Source: an uncultured Lachnospiraceae bacterium (GTDB lineage Bacteria > Bacillota > Clostridia > Lachnospirales > Lachnospiraceae). From it: 64,000 bases of DNA. Of the stretch, positions 1-8,415 are shown in pieces; the first letter of the stretch is position 1; every line of letters begins with the position of its first letter. The stretch lies in contig CAJTVL010000003.1 of the NCBI GenBank assembly GCA_910579425.1, positions 1 to 64,000 of the forward strand, written 5' to 3'. Both the position numbers and the translations under genes were made by a program. The notes beneath the pieces are model-generated. The model saw only the letters and a program-made list of their open reading frames with translations. It made no database searches and was not told where the DNA came from.

Positions 1-53
1 ACCCGACCTACCGCTTAGGAGGCGGTCGCTCTATCCATCTGAGCTACGGAAAC
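1..53 (-). tRNA. tRNA-Arg(CCT), 3' part cut off by the window edge
   Basis: On the minus strand the 5' acceptor strand GTTTCCG is followed by TA, a D arm with GCTC/GAGC, and an anticodon stem ACCGC/GCGGT enclosing the loop CTCCTAA. The anticodon is CCT, which reads the Arg codon AGG. The sequence runs off the window in the variable region, so the T arm and 3' acceptor strand are not visible. Confidence 0.9.
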
Positions 54-167
54 GTGTGTAAGCTTACTATACACAAAAATACTGCTTTTTTATATTAACA
101 CAAATATTCCCCTGTGACAATAAGAAAATTTCATAAATCTTCTTATCTAATTTTCATCACTTTAAAA

Positions 168-1076
168 TTACTGATTAGGAAAATTAATATACCCCTGCAT
201 CCAGATACTTCCCTTAAATCTTCTTCCCACAGCAGGCTCACCATAGACATCCTCCTTGTTAATACATAAATCAAAAACAACATCATTGCAGCTGATTGCC
301 ATTATATAGATGTCTTCCCCGGTAAGTGTGTTTTTGATCAGATTACACTCTGCAATTTCCCCTAAAATAGAATATTGGTCGCATTCCACTCCAAAAGGCA
401 TAAAATAAGTATCTACCAGACTAAATACATCCTCTTTTTGTATTCTTCTTGAAATGGTAGTATAAGTATCCATATCCTCGAGAGTCAGACTTTCGATTGC
501 ACTTTCATCCCCTCTTCTTGCCGCATTTAAAAGCTGACTCCTGTTTGTTGACATTTGCTGGTTTCTGATTAAATCTTTTTCTGTTTTATTAATCGGCATC
601 ATAATCGTACCCTCTGTGGAAAGAGCCGATAAAGTCAGCGTTGTTCCCCTTACAGGCAGGATATTAGAATTTTTGGCCTTTACGTAGGGTATCATGTTTT
701 GCAGATAAAAGATCAGAGAAACACCAATTCTGACATCGTCGCATACGCCTGCATAAGATTCCTGCGCAGCATGTCTTTCTACAGAAATATCTTCTTCCGA
801 ACTGAGATGAGTGCCTCTCAAATAAGGAAAATAGTAATCATAAGTAAATTTATCATCATTATCAAATTCCCCGCACACTGCAATTCCTATAGATGCTCCT
901 GATCCGTTTTCGTTGTCATGGCCAAAATCCCTGCAAAATTCAGCCAGCAATTCTTCCTCCCCACTAGAAGTATAGGTTCTCTCTGTACCTTCTAAAATTA
1001 CGCCTGTAATAAGTTTTTGAAGTTCTTTCCTTTCGGTAATTTTGCTAAGGCCGATTGCCCTCATATATTTATGCAA
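168..1076 (-). CDS. DUF3881 family protein
   Basis: A 302-residue cytosolic protein with no signal peptide or membrane segment. The opening (HKYMRAIGLSK) and overall layout match the DUF3881 family, known mainly from Lachnospiraceae and of unknown function. The start is a TTG at 1076, supported by GGAGGTG six bases upstream; an internal ATG at codon 5 has no such site. It is the last gene of the minus-strand run parA-parB-DUF4446-serS, 53 bases after serS, so it may be read from the same transcript. No catalytic motif is recognisable. The family call comes from recalled sequence similarity and is the least certain part. Confidence 0.72.
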   Translation of the reverse strand: MHKYMRAIGLSKITERKELQKLITGVILEGTERTYTSSGEEELLAEFCRDFGHDNENGSGASIGIAVCGEFDNDDKFTYDYYFPYLRGTHLSSEEDISVERHAAQESYAGVCDDVRIGVSLIFYLQNMIPYVKAKNSNILPVRGTTLTLSALSTEGTIMMPINKTEKDLIRNQQMSTNRSQLLNAARRGDESAIESLTLEDMDTYTTISRRIQKEDVFSLVDTYFMPFGVECDQYSILGEIAECNLIKNTLTGEDIYIMAISCNDVVFDLCINKEDVYGEPAVGRRFKGSIWMQGYINFPNQ

Positions 1077-1129
1077 AGATTTTCACCTCCGTTTTGTTTA
1101 AACTTTTAGGGTATACATTTGAAAAATAA

Positions 1130-2407
1130 TCAGCAAATTTTATCTTTGCCGCCCATATAAGGCTGAAGCACTTTGGGAATTCTGATTGAGCCATCCTCCT
1201 GAAGATTATTCTCCAAAAAGGCAATCAGCATTCTGGGCGGGGCAACTACCGTATTATTTAATGTATGTGCAAAGTATTTCCCATTCTCTCCATTTACACG
1301 GATTTTTAAACGTCTTGCCTGGGCATCTCCCAGATTAGAGCAGCTTCCTACTTCAAAATATTTTTTCTGTCTGGGAGACCAGGCCTCCACATCATAGGAT
1401 TTTACTTTCAGGTCAGCCAAATCCCCGGAGCAGCACTCTATTGTCCTGACAGGAATATCCATGGAGCGGAATAAATCTACAGTATTTTTCCACAATTTTT
1501 CGAACCACATGGAGGATTCTTCCGGTCTGCATACAACAATCATTTCCTGCTTTTCAAACTGATGAATTCTGTAAACTCCTCTTTCCTCCAAACCATGGGC
1601 CCCTTTTTCTTTTCTGAAACAGGGAGAATAACTGGTAAGCGTTTTGGGGAGTTCTGCTTCCGGCACAATCGTGTCAATGAACTTTCCGATCATAGAATGC
1701 TCTGACGTACCTATGAGATATAAATCCTCACCTTCAATTTTATACATCATTGCATCCATCTCTGCAAAACTCATTACGCCTGTCACCACATTGCTTCTGA
1801 TCATAAAAGGAGGAACACAATAAGTAAATCCTCTGTCAATCATAAAGTCTCTTGCATATGAAATAACGGCAGAATGAAGTCTTGCAATATCACCCATTAA
1901 GTAATAGAATCCGTTGCCGGCCACTTTTCTTGCACTGTCAAAATCAATTCCGTTAAATTTCTCCATAATTTCTGTATGATAAGGAATTTCAAAATCGGGA
2001 ACTACAGGATCCCCATATCTGGTTATTTCCACGTTTTCACTGTCATCCCTGCCGATCGGAACCGTTGCGTCGATTATGTTGGGGATAACCATCATAATCT
2101 GAGTAATCTTTTCATTTAACTCTTTCTCTTTTTCCTCCAACTCTACAAGACGTTTTGCCCCTGCAGCAACTTCTGCTTTCTTATTCTCAGCTTCTTCTCT
2201 TTTACCCTGGGCCATTAAGCCGCCGATTTCTTTGGAAATTTTGTTACGTTTTGCTCTGAGATCATCTGCTTCCTGCTGAGTTTTACGGCTTTCCGAATCA
2301 AGCAAAATGACTTCATCCACAAGCTTTAACTTTTCATCCTGAAATTTCTTTCTTATATTCTCTTTTACTGCCTCAGGATTTTCTCTTAAAAATTTCATAT
2401 CTATCAT
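1130..2407 (-). CDS. serS: Serine--tRNA ligase
   Basis: Class II aminoacyl-tRNA synthetase that charges tRNA-Ser with serine in the cytosol. About the first 110 residues form the charged, heptad-rich coiled-coil arm that contacts the long variable arm of tRNA-Ser. The catalytic core carries motif 2 (FRKEKGAHGLEERG) and motif 3 (TVVAPPRMLIAFLEN), whose arginine is kept. I place the start at 2407 (MIDMKFL) because GGAGGAAT lies just upstream; a longer reading to 2443 would overlap the preceding gene and lacks a ribosome binding site. At 425 residues the length is normal. It follows the DUF4446 gene by 16 bases and is probably cotranscribed with the parAB run. Confidence 0.97.
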   Translation of the reverse strand: MIDMKFLRENPEAVKENIRKKFQDEKLKLVDEVILLDSESRKTQQEADDLRAKRNKISKEIGGLMAQGKREEAENKKAEVAAGAKRLVELEEKEKELNEKITQIMMVIPNIIDATVPIGRDDSENVEITRYGDPVVPDFEIPYHTEIMEKFNGIDFDSARKVAGNGFYYLMGDIARLHSAVISYARDFMIDRGFTYCVPPFMIRSNVVTGVMSFAEMDAMMYKIEGEDLYLIGTSEHSMIGKFIDTIVPEAELPKTLTSYSPCFRKEKGAHGLEERGVYRIHQFEKQEMIVVCRPEESSMWFEKLWKNTVDLFRSMDIPVRTIECCSGDLADLKVKSYDVEAWSPRQKKYFEVGSCSNLGDAQARRLKIRVNGENGKYFAHTLNNTVVAPPRMLIAFLENNLQEDGSIRIPKVLQPYMGGKDKIC

Positions 2408-2423
2408 AATAAATTCCTCCTTA

Positions 2424-2936
2424 TTATTCTCCATACATGGCAATACTGAGTGCCTTTTCTTCTTCCTGTCCTAATGATGTCTCGCAGTTTCCGTTTTTTA
2501 TCTCTTTCGTATAAGTATAACATCCCTCTGCACCATAAACTGAATTCAAAATAAATCCATTATTATTCTCATCCAGCAGAGCCATACAAAAACTCAGTTT
2601 TCCGCCTATCTGGTCAAAAGCATCATATTTTATTATACCTACTTTTTGTAAAGATGATTCAAATTTGCGGTACAGTGCATGAATATCCTTTTTATTCTTC
2701 TCGATTGAGTTTTTGATAAATTTGTTGTCCTCAAAAAGATCAGTGATCTCATTTTCAAGGCTTTCCGCATTTTTACCCAACATAAATTTATCATATTTCT
2801 TTTTTAGTTTTGAGATAGAGCGGATATTAACAATGTTTAAAATAATTAAGAATAAAATAATTACAACTAACGCTACAATTAAAATCCCTATATCGATATT
2901 TTCCAATCCTATACTTTTAAAAAAATAGTTATTCAT
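2424..2936 (-). CDS. DUF4446 family membrane-anchored protein
   Basis: A 170-residue protein with one N-terminal membrane segment (about residues 14-38, rich in I, V and L), then a charged coiled-coil-like stretch (about 40-85) and a compact C-terminal domain with the DUF4446-type VGIIKYDAFDQIGGKLSF block (about 97-114). The topology suggests a short outside tail and a cytosolic C-terminal domain. DUF4446 genes commonly sit beside parB and serS in Firmicutes; their role is unknown. It lies between parB and serS on the same strand, and the position suggests, without proving, a link to chromosome segregation or the membrane near the origin. The ribosome binding site is weak. Confidence 0.8.
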   Translation of the reverse strand: MNNYFFKSIGLENIDIGILIVALVVIILFLIILNIVNIRSISKLKKKYDKFMLGKNAESLENEITDLFEDNKFIKNSIEKNKKDIHALYRKFESSLQKVGIIKYDAFDQIGGKLSFCMALLDENNNGFILNSVYGAEGCYTYTKEIKNGNCETSLGQEEEKALSIAMYGE

Positions 2937-2979
2937 ATATTATCATCTCGTACCCTTCTGAAATCTTTTGATTTCTATT

Positions 2980-3897
2980 TTATTTTGAAAGTAAATCCAT
3001 AATTTTTTCCAGATCATCATGACTGTAAAATTCTATTTCTATTTTTCCTGCCCCGTTTCCTTTTGGAGTAATATTTACCTTTGTACTCAGCTTCTGCTTT
3101 AAATTTTCTTCTATGTTCTGATAAACAGCCTCTAAGCTTTTGTCTGCGGTAACAGCCTTTTTTTCTTTTACGGGCTTATTTAAATTTTTAACAAGTTTTT
3201 CTACGTCGCGGACATTGAGTTTTTCATCAAAAATCCTTTTAGCAACTTCATACTGTTGCTCCGGATCTTCTATTGTAATTAACGCTCTTGCATGACCGGT
3301 AGTAATCATGTTATCTATTACCATTTGCTGCACGCTGTCACTTAATTTTAGTAAACGCATGGAATTAGTCACCGCTGTACGGCTTTTGGAAACCCTCTCT
3401 GCCACTTCTTCCTGTTTCAAATTAAACTCTGTCAAAAGTCTTTTGTAGGCCTGGGCTTCCTCTATAGGATTTAAGTTTTCTCTCTGTATATTTTCAATCA
3501 AAGAGATTTCCACTATTTCCTGCTCTGTTAATTCCTTTATTATGACGGGAATTTCTTTTAAACCTGCTTTTTTTGCAGCACGCCATCTTCTTTCACCGGC
3601 TACAATTTCATAGTAAGTTTTTTTGTCATGAACAAGGATTGGCTGAAGTAAACCAAACTGTCTGATGGACTCAGCTAATTCTTCCAGGGCTTCCTCATCA
3701 AAATTTCTTCTCGGCTGTTCCCTGTTAGGTTCTATTTTAGTAATGTTGACTATTTTCACCTGTCCTTCTTCTGCTTCTTTTAAAGTGGAATCTGTTGATT
3801 TATATTTTGTATTTTCATTTTTGTTGTCATTAGATTTTTCATTGATCACATTTGGAATTAATGCATCTAATCCTTTGCCTAAGCCCCTGGACGCCAT
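2980..3897 (-). CDS. parB: Chromosome partitioning protein ParB (Spo0J)
   Basis: DNA-binding CTPase-type clamp that loads on parS and spreads, acting with ParA in origin segregation and SMC loading. From the start at 3897 (MASRGLGKGL) the protein has 305 residues: a linker to about 48, the ParB/Spo0J N-terminal domain with GERRWRAAKKA at 101-111 (the CTP-binding box) and ENIQRENLNPIEEA near 135-148, a helix-turn-helix at about 160-185, and a C-terminal dimerisation domain. An upstream TTG at 3903 sits too close to the AGGAAT ribosome binding site; the ATG has proper spacing. It follows parA by 20 bases, and two perfect parS sites lie about 1 kb upstream. Confidence 0.96.
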   Translation of the reverse strand: MASRGLGKGLDALIPNVINEKSNDNKNENTKYKSTDSTLKEAEEGQVKIVNITKIEPNREQPRRNFDEEALEELAESIRQFGLLQPILVHDKKTYYEIVAGERRWRAAKKAGLKEIPVIIKELTEQEIVEISLIENIQRENLNPIEEAQAYKRLLTEFNLKQEEVAERVSKSRTAVTNSMRLLKLSDSVQQMVIDNMITTGHARALITIEDPEQQYEVAKRIFDEKLNVRDVEKLVKNLNKPVKEKKAVTADKSLEAVYQNIEENLKQKLSTKVNITPKGNGAGKIEIEFYSHDDLEKIMDLLSK

Positions 3898-3917
3898 AAT
3901 CAATATTCCTTTCTGTT

Positions 3918-4679
3918 TTACTCTTGATCTATAATCTCGTCTGCCAACAACATATAAGCCTCAGCCCCCGCTGATTTTGCGTCATAAAGATTAATTGGCT
4001 TTCCATAGCTGGGTGCTTCGGCAAGTCTTATATTTCTTGGAATTAATGTATTAAATATTTTCTGGTTCAAATGACTTTTTACATTTTCCACCACTTGTAA
4101 AGATAAGTTTGTCCTGGAATCATACATGGTAAAAACCACTCCTTCCATTTCAAGATCATGATTTAAACGTTCCTTTACAAGATTTATAGTATGTATTAAC
4201 TGACTTAATCCCTCCAATGCATAATACTCACATTGAATAGGGACTAAAACAGAGTCAGCCGTAGTCATGGAATTTATCGTCAGAAAATTTAAAGACGGAG
4301 GACAATCTATAATAATATAATCATAGCTATCCTTTACCCATTCCACCTCTCTTTTTAGTATGTATTCTTTTCTGTCAACCCCGATCAGCTCTATTTCAGT
4401 AGCGGCAAGATTAACGTTAGATGGAATCAGTGAAATACCTGGAATAACTTCATTGATAATACATTCCTTAATAGAACATTCACTGAGCATCAACTCATAG
4501 ATTGTCTTTTCCAATTCATTTTTTTCCACCCCGAAGCCACTGGTAGTATTGCCCTGCGGATCTGTATCTATAACTAATATTTTTTTACCTTTTGTGGCTA
4601 ATGCAGCGGATAGATTTATAGAAGTAGTAGTTTTACCCACTCCTCCTTTCTGATTTGCGATTGCAATGATCTTTCCCAT
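3918..4679 (-). CDS. parA: ParA family ATPase (Soj)
   Basis: Deviant Walker-A ATPase of the MinD/ParA superfamily that works with ParB in origin segregation and, in Bacillus relatives, in control of DnaA. The signature KGGVGKTT is at residues 11-18, with the two lysines typical of ParA; the Walker B/switch stretch DYIIIDCPPSL is near 119-129. The 253-residue length is standard for a chromosomal ParA without an N-terminal DNA-binding extension. It is the first gene of the parA-parB-DUF4446-serS run, and the region upstream (4680-4920) carries the parS sites, so ParB bound there could influence its expression. Confidence 0.96.
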   Translation of the reverse strand: MGKIIAIANQKGGVGKTTTSINLSAALATKGKKILVIDTDPQGNTTSGFGVEKNELEKTIYELMLSECSIKECIINEVIPGISLIPSNVNLAATEIELIGVDRKEYILKREVEWVKDSYDYIIIDCPPSLNFLTINSMTTADSVLVPIQCEYYALEGLSQLIHTINLVKERLNHDLEMEGVVFTMYDSRTNLSLQVVENVKSHLNQKIFNTLIPRNIRLAEAPSYGKPINLYDAKSAGAEAYMLLADEIIDQE

Positions 4680-4850
4680 TATATTTTCCTTTCATTTAAC
4701 AGGCAAATATCTTTCTCTTTACAGTTTCTTGTAGATTATATCACTTATAATCTTGATATTCCATATCTATTTCATTAAAATTTGTTTCACGGAAATTTTT
4801 GTTGATTTTGAAGAAATGTTTCACAATTTATTACTATATTTAGAATAATT

Positions 4851-4866
4851 TGTTTCACGTGAAACA
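4851..4866. promoter_or_regulatory. parS site 1
   Basis: The 16-base palindrome TGTTTCACGTGAAACA is an exact match to the Bacillus-type parS consensus (TGTTNCACGTGAAACA). It lies in the parA/response-regulator gap about 8.2 kb from dnaA, as expected for an origin-proximal ParB loading site. Confidence 0.97.
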
Positions 4867-4898
4867 TTATCTTGTATCTAAATATGTACAATTATAAA

Positions 4899-4914
4899 TG
4901 TTTCACGTGAAACA
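4899..4914. promoter_or_regulatory. parS site 2
   Basis: A second exact copy of TGTTTCACGTGAAACA, 48 bases (centre to centre) from the first. The tandem pair lies 10 bases past the stop codon of the response-regulator gene. Confidence 0.97.
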
Positions 4915-4924
4915 AATTGAAAAA

Positions 4925-5569
4925 TTACATTATTTTTACGATATGATTCTTTATTGCAAATACTGCAGCCTGTGTTCTGTCAGAAACATCAATTTTTTTA
5001 AAAATATTAGAAATATGATTTTTCACTGTTCTCTCACTTATATTAAGACAAACTGCTATTTCTTTATTTAGCATACCATCTGCTATTCGTTTCAGAATTT
5101 CCATTTCACGTTTGGTTAATGATTCTAACTTTTCTTTTTCATCTTTACTTTCCACCATATCAGAATCCAATATAGGCAATAAGGAAGACTGAATATAAGA
5201 TTCTCCTTTTAAAATAATATTTATTGCCTGCTTCAATTCATTAATATCACTGTCTTTAAGAATATATCCGTCCGCCCCATTGCTGATTGCCCTGATAAAG
5301 TAATCATCTTCCCCGTGGACGGTAAGAACCAAAACTTTTGTGGAATTATTTTTTTTTCTTAATTCTCTTAAAACCTCTATTCCATTCATATTCGGCATAG
5401 AAAGGTCGAGTAATAATATATCCGGTTTTGTAAATTCTAATTTCTGCAGACAATCTAAACCGTCATCCGCCTCCGCAATTACCTCTACATTTCTGTCACA
5501 TTCCAATAAGCATTTAATACCTTCACGAACCAAAATATGATCATCCGCCAGCATTATTCTTACACTCAT
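4925..5569 (-). CDS. NarL/FixJ (LuxR-type) response regulator, orphan
   Basis: A 214-residue two-component response regulator. The receiver domain (about 1-120) has the acidic pocket at D9-D10, the predicted phospho-acceptor D55 in DILLLDLSMP, and the conserved lysine in GYILKDSD. The C-terminal domain is a LuxR-type helix-turn-helix (LTKREMEILKRIADGMLNKEIA region), so it is a DNA-binding transcription regulator. The start at 5569 has AGGAGGAAA upstream; a longer reading from 5590 does not. No sensor kinase lies within 5 kb on either side. It sits alone between parA with its parS sites and rsmG, with a possible -10 (TATAAT on the minus strand, 5597-5602). Targets cannot be read from the sequence. 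Confidence 0.93.
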   Translation of the reverse strand: MSVRIMLADDHILVREGIKCLLECDRNVEVIAEADDGLDCLQKLEFTKPDILLLDLSMPNMNGIEVLRELRKKNNSTKVLVLTVHGEDDYFIRAISNGADGYILKDSDINELKQAINIILKGESYIQSSLLPILDSDMVESKDEKEKLESLTKREMEILKRIADGMLNKEIAVCLNISERTVKNHISNIFKKIDVSDRTQAAVFAIKNHIVKIM

Positions 5570-5718
5570 GTCAAATTTCCTCCTGATCATTGGTCTATTA
5601 TAAATTTGTTAAACACTTACAATTATAAACTTAATATTAAAAAATTTCTACTTTTATAGAACATATTTTATTAATATTCTATTTATTTAAATATGCAAGT
5701 ATGAAAAATCTCTAATTA

Positions 5719-6456
5719 TTAGGAAATCGGTTCTTTTGAAGGAGTTCCCGACTTTCGAGGATACTTTAAAGGCGTCAATCTATTTTTTTTCACTACCAAC
5801 AAAATTCTATTAATATCGGAATTTGGCAGTTCAAATTCGATCTGGTTTACACTGCCCCCTCCCAAAATATCGAGTGCCTTTTTTGCACTTTCATATTCTT
5901 CCAAAATTTTTTCTGACTTATAAGCCACAAAATACCCATTTTTCTTAACAAAAGGAATACAATATTCTGCCAGAACCGATAAGTTTGCCACTGCCCTGGA
6001 AACACATATATCATAAGACTCCCTTAATCTCCCCGGTTTGGCAAAATCCTCGGCTCTCCCATGAATGGCATCAATTTGATTCAAATTTAATAAACAAATC
6101 ACCTCATTTAAAAACTGAACCCTTTTATTCAAAGAATCCAATAATGTGATTTTTAATTCCGGAAAGACAATTTTAAGGGGAATTCCGGGAAATCCTGCCC
6201 CCGTGCCCACATCTATTAATGAGTACTGTTTTTCCGTCAGGCCAGGTATTGCTTTTACAAGTGAAATACTATCTACATAATGTTTCTTTATTACCTCTGA
6301 AAATTCTGTTATGGAGGTAAGATTCATAAAAGAATTCCATTTAATCAGTAATTCATAAAATTCAAGGAACTGATCAATCTGTTTTTGTTCTAAATAAATA
6401 TCAAACTTTTTTAAATCTTCCTGAAATGAAATTATCTCTTTCCTCATCATATTCAT
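5719..6456 (-). CDS. rsmG: 16S rRNA (guanine(527)-N(7))-methyltransferase RsmG
   Basis: SAM-dependent methyltransferase that makes m7G527 in 16S rRNA; loss gives low-level streptomycin resistance in other bacteria. The 245-residue protein shows the family blocks WNSFMNLTSI, the SAM-binding loop LIDVGTGAGFPGIPLKI and SRAVANLSVLAEYC. Its ATG overlaps the mnmG stop codon as ATGA, so the two are translationally coupled in the classic mnmE-mnmG-rsmG order next to the origin. The C-terminal tail (KYPRKSGTPSKEPIS) is usual for the family. A second ATG three codons in is also possible as start. Confidence 0.97.
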   Translation of the reverse strand: MNMMRKEIISFQEDLKKFDIYLEQKQIDQFLEFYELLIKWNSFMNLTSITEFSEVIKKHYVDSISLVKAIPGLTEKQYSLIDVGTGAGFPGIPLKIVFPELKITLLDSLNKRVQFLNEVICLLNLNQIDAIHGRAEDFAKPGRLRESYDICVSRAVANLSVLAEYCIPFVKKNGYFVAYKSEKILEEYESAKKALDILGGGSVNQIEFELPNSDINRILLVVKKNRLTPLKYPRKSGTPSKEPIS

Positions 6457-8378
6457 TTATTTTCCTTTTTTCTGCTGTTTCTTTTATATTGTTCCAGGAA
6501 AACTAAGAGCACCGAAATATCTGCCGGCGAAACACCTGAAATTCTTGAAGCCTGTCCTACCGACAAGGGACGCAATAATTTCAGTTTTTGTCTGGCTTCT
6601 ATTCTGAGACTGGGAACATCATCATAATTTAGATTTTCAGGTATTTTCTTTTTTTCAATCTTTTTAAATTGTTCTACCTGACGAAGCTGTCTTTCGATAT
6701 ATCCCTCATATTTTATTTCTATCTCAACCTGCTCTATCACTTCCATTGGCAGACTCTTTCTCTCAGGATCCAACTCCTTTAAACATTCATAATCAAGTTC
6801 CGGCCTGCACAATAATTCTGCAAGATTAGAACCTGTTTTAAGCAATGTACTTTCATGTCGTTCCAAAAAGGACTGATTTTGCTTAGATGCCCCTATTTTA
6901 ACATTTTTCAGTCTTTCTATCTCGTTTTTTATGAAAGCCTTTTTTTCAAGAAGACTGTCATACTGAGTTTTTGATACCAGTCCAATCTGATAGCCCTTTT
7001 CTCCCAGACGGAGGTCCGCATTATCCTGCCTGAGCAAAAGCCTGTACTCTGCCCGTGAAGTCATCATCCGATAAGGCTCTCTGTTATCCTTTGTTACCAG
7101 ATCATCAATCAAAACGCCTATATAACCTTCAGATCTGTCAATGATCAGTTCTTCCTTTTTCAAAATAAACTGAGCGGCATTTATTCCGGCAATCAATCCC
7201 TGTGCTGCCGCTTCCTCATAACCGCTGCTGCCGTTAAACTGTCCCCCGCTGTAAAGCCCCTCTATCTCCTTAAATCCCAGAGTGGGATAAAGCTGATTTG
7301 AATCGATACAGTCATATTCAATAGCGTAGGCATTTCTGACGATTTCGCAATTTTCAAGTCCGGGTACCGTACGGTACATAGCCAATTGTACATCCTCAGG
7401 AAGGGAAGAAGACATGCCTCCCACATACATTTCATTTGTGTGAAGCCCTTCCGGCTCTATAAATACCTGGTGTCTTTCTTTATCTGCAAATTTTACCACT
7501 TTATCCTCTATGGAAGGACAATATCTCGGTCCTGTACCTTCTATGATTCCTGCATAGATCGGGGAACGATCCAGATTATTTCTGATAATTTCATGGGTTT
7601 TCTCATTAGTATAGGTTAAATAACAAGATATCTGATCTTTCTGAATACTTTCAGGATCGGTAGAAAATGAAAAAGGTACTATTACCTCATCCCCAAACTG
7701 CTCCTCCATTTTGGAAAAATCAATACTGCGCTTATCCATTCTTGCAGGAGTTCCTGTCTTGAAACGCCGCATCCTGATGCCCAAATCCAAAAGAGAGTCC
7801 GTCAAATGATTGGCGGCCTGAAGCCCGTTCGGCCCTGTATAAGTAATTGCCTCTCCGCAAAGGCATCTTGCCTTTAAATAGGTACCGGTACATAATACCA
7901 CAGCTTTGCATTTATAAATCATTCCCGTAAATGTTTTTACTCCCGTTATCCTCTTTGAACCCTTTTTGGATAAATCCTCTATGGGCTCCCAGAGCAATTC
8001 ACAGACTTCCGCCTGTTTTAAAGAAAGATGCTCCTGATTTTCAATAAGCTTTCTCATTGAACGGCTATATTCCGCCTTGTCTGCCTGCGCACGGAGAGAA
8101 TGAACAGCCGGACCTTTTGACTTATTGAGCATTTTCGACTGAATAAAGGTTTTGTCGATATTTTTTCCCATTTCTCCGCCAAGAGCATCTATTTCCCTCA
8201 CAAGATGTCCCTTTGAGGAACCACCTATATTGGGATTACAGGGCATAAGAGCTATACTATCCACACTTACAGTAAAAATGACCGTCTCCATTCCAAGTCT
8301 GGCACACGCTAAAGCTGCCTCGCAGCCTGCATGTCCTGCTCCCACCACACATACATCCACCTCTTTTATAATGTCCAT
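6453..8378 (-). CDS. mnmG: tRNA uridine-5-carboxymethylaminomethyl(34) synthesis enzyme MnmG
   Basis: FAD-dependent partner of MnmE that modifies the wobble uridine U34 of several tRNAs, using methylene-tetrahydrofolate as carbon donor. The dinucleotide-binding motif GAGHAGCEAA is near residue 13, the NPNIGGSSKGHLVREIDALGG block follows near 48, and the cysteine-bearing patch CPSIEDKVVKFADK lies in the middle. At 641 residues it is full length (family about 620-640). It lies between mnmE (37-base gap upstream) and rsmG (4-base overlap downstream), so all three are probably one transcript. Confidence 0.98.
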   Translation of the reverse strand: MDIIKEVDVCVVGAGHAGCEAALACARLGMETVIFTVSVDSIALMPCNPNIGGSSKGHLVREIDALGGEMGKNIDKTFIQSKMLNKSKGPAVHSLRAQADKAEYSRSMRKLIENQEHLSLKQAEVCELLWEPIEDLSKKGSKRITGVKTFTGMIYKCKAVVLCTGTYLKARCLCGEAITYTGPNGLQAANHLTDSLLDLGIRMRRFKTGTPARMDKRSIDFSKMEEQFGDEVIVPFSFSTDPESIQKDQISCYLTYTNEKTHEIIRNNLDRSPIYAGIIEGTGPRYCPSIEDKVVKFADKERHQVFIEPEGLHTNEMYVGGMSSSLPEDVQLAMYRTVPGLENCEIVRNAYAIEYDCIDSNQLYPTLGFKEIEGLYSGGQFNGSSGYEEAAAQGLIAGINAAQFILKKEELIIDRSEGYIGVLIDDLVTKDNREPYRMMTSRAEYRLLLRQDNADLRLGEKGYQIGLVSKTQYDSLLEKKAFIKNEIERLKNVKIGASKQNQSFLERHESTLLKTGSNLAELLCRPELDYECLKELDPERKSLPMEVIEQVEIEIKYEGYIERQLRQVEQFKKIEKKKIPENLNYDDVPSLRIEARQKLKLLRPLSVGQASRISGVSPADISVLLVFLEQYKRNSRKKENK

Positions 8379-8415
8379 ACCGTTCCATTACCTTTCCACA
8401 CTATACCTCTATCCG

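Noticed and set aside
4740..4920. Treating the repeated TGTTTCAC stretches as a CRISPR array
   Set aside because: Only two exact 16-base palindromes are present, they match parS, and there are no regular spacers.
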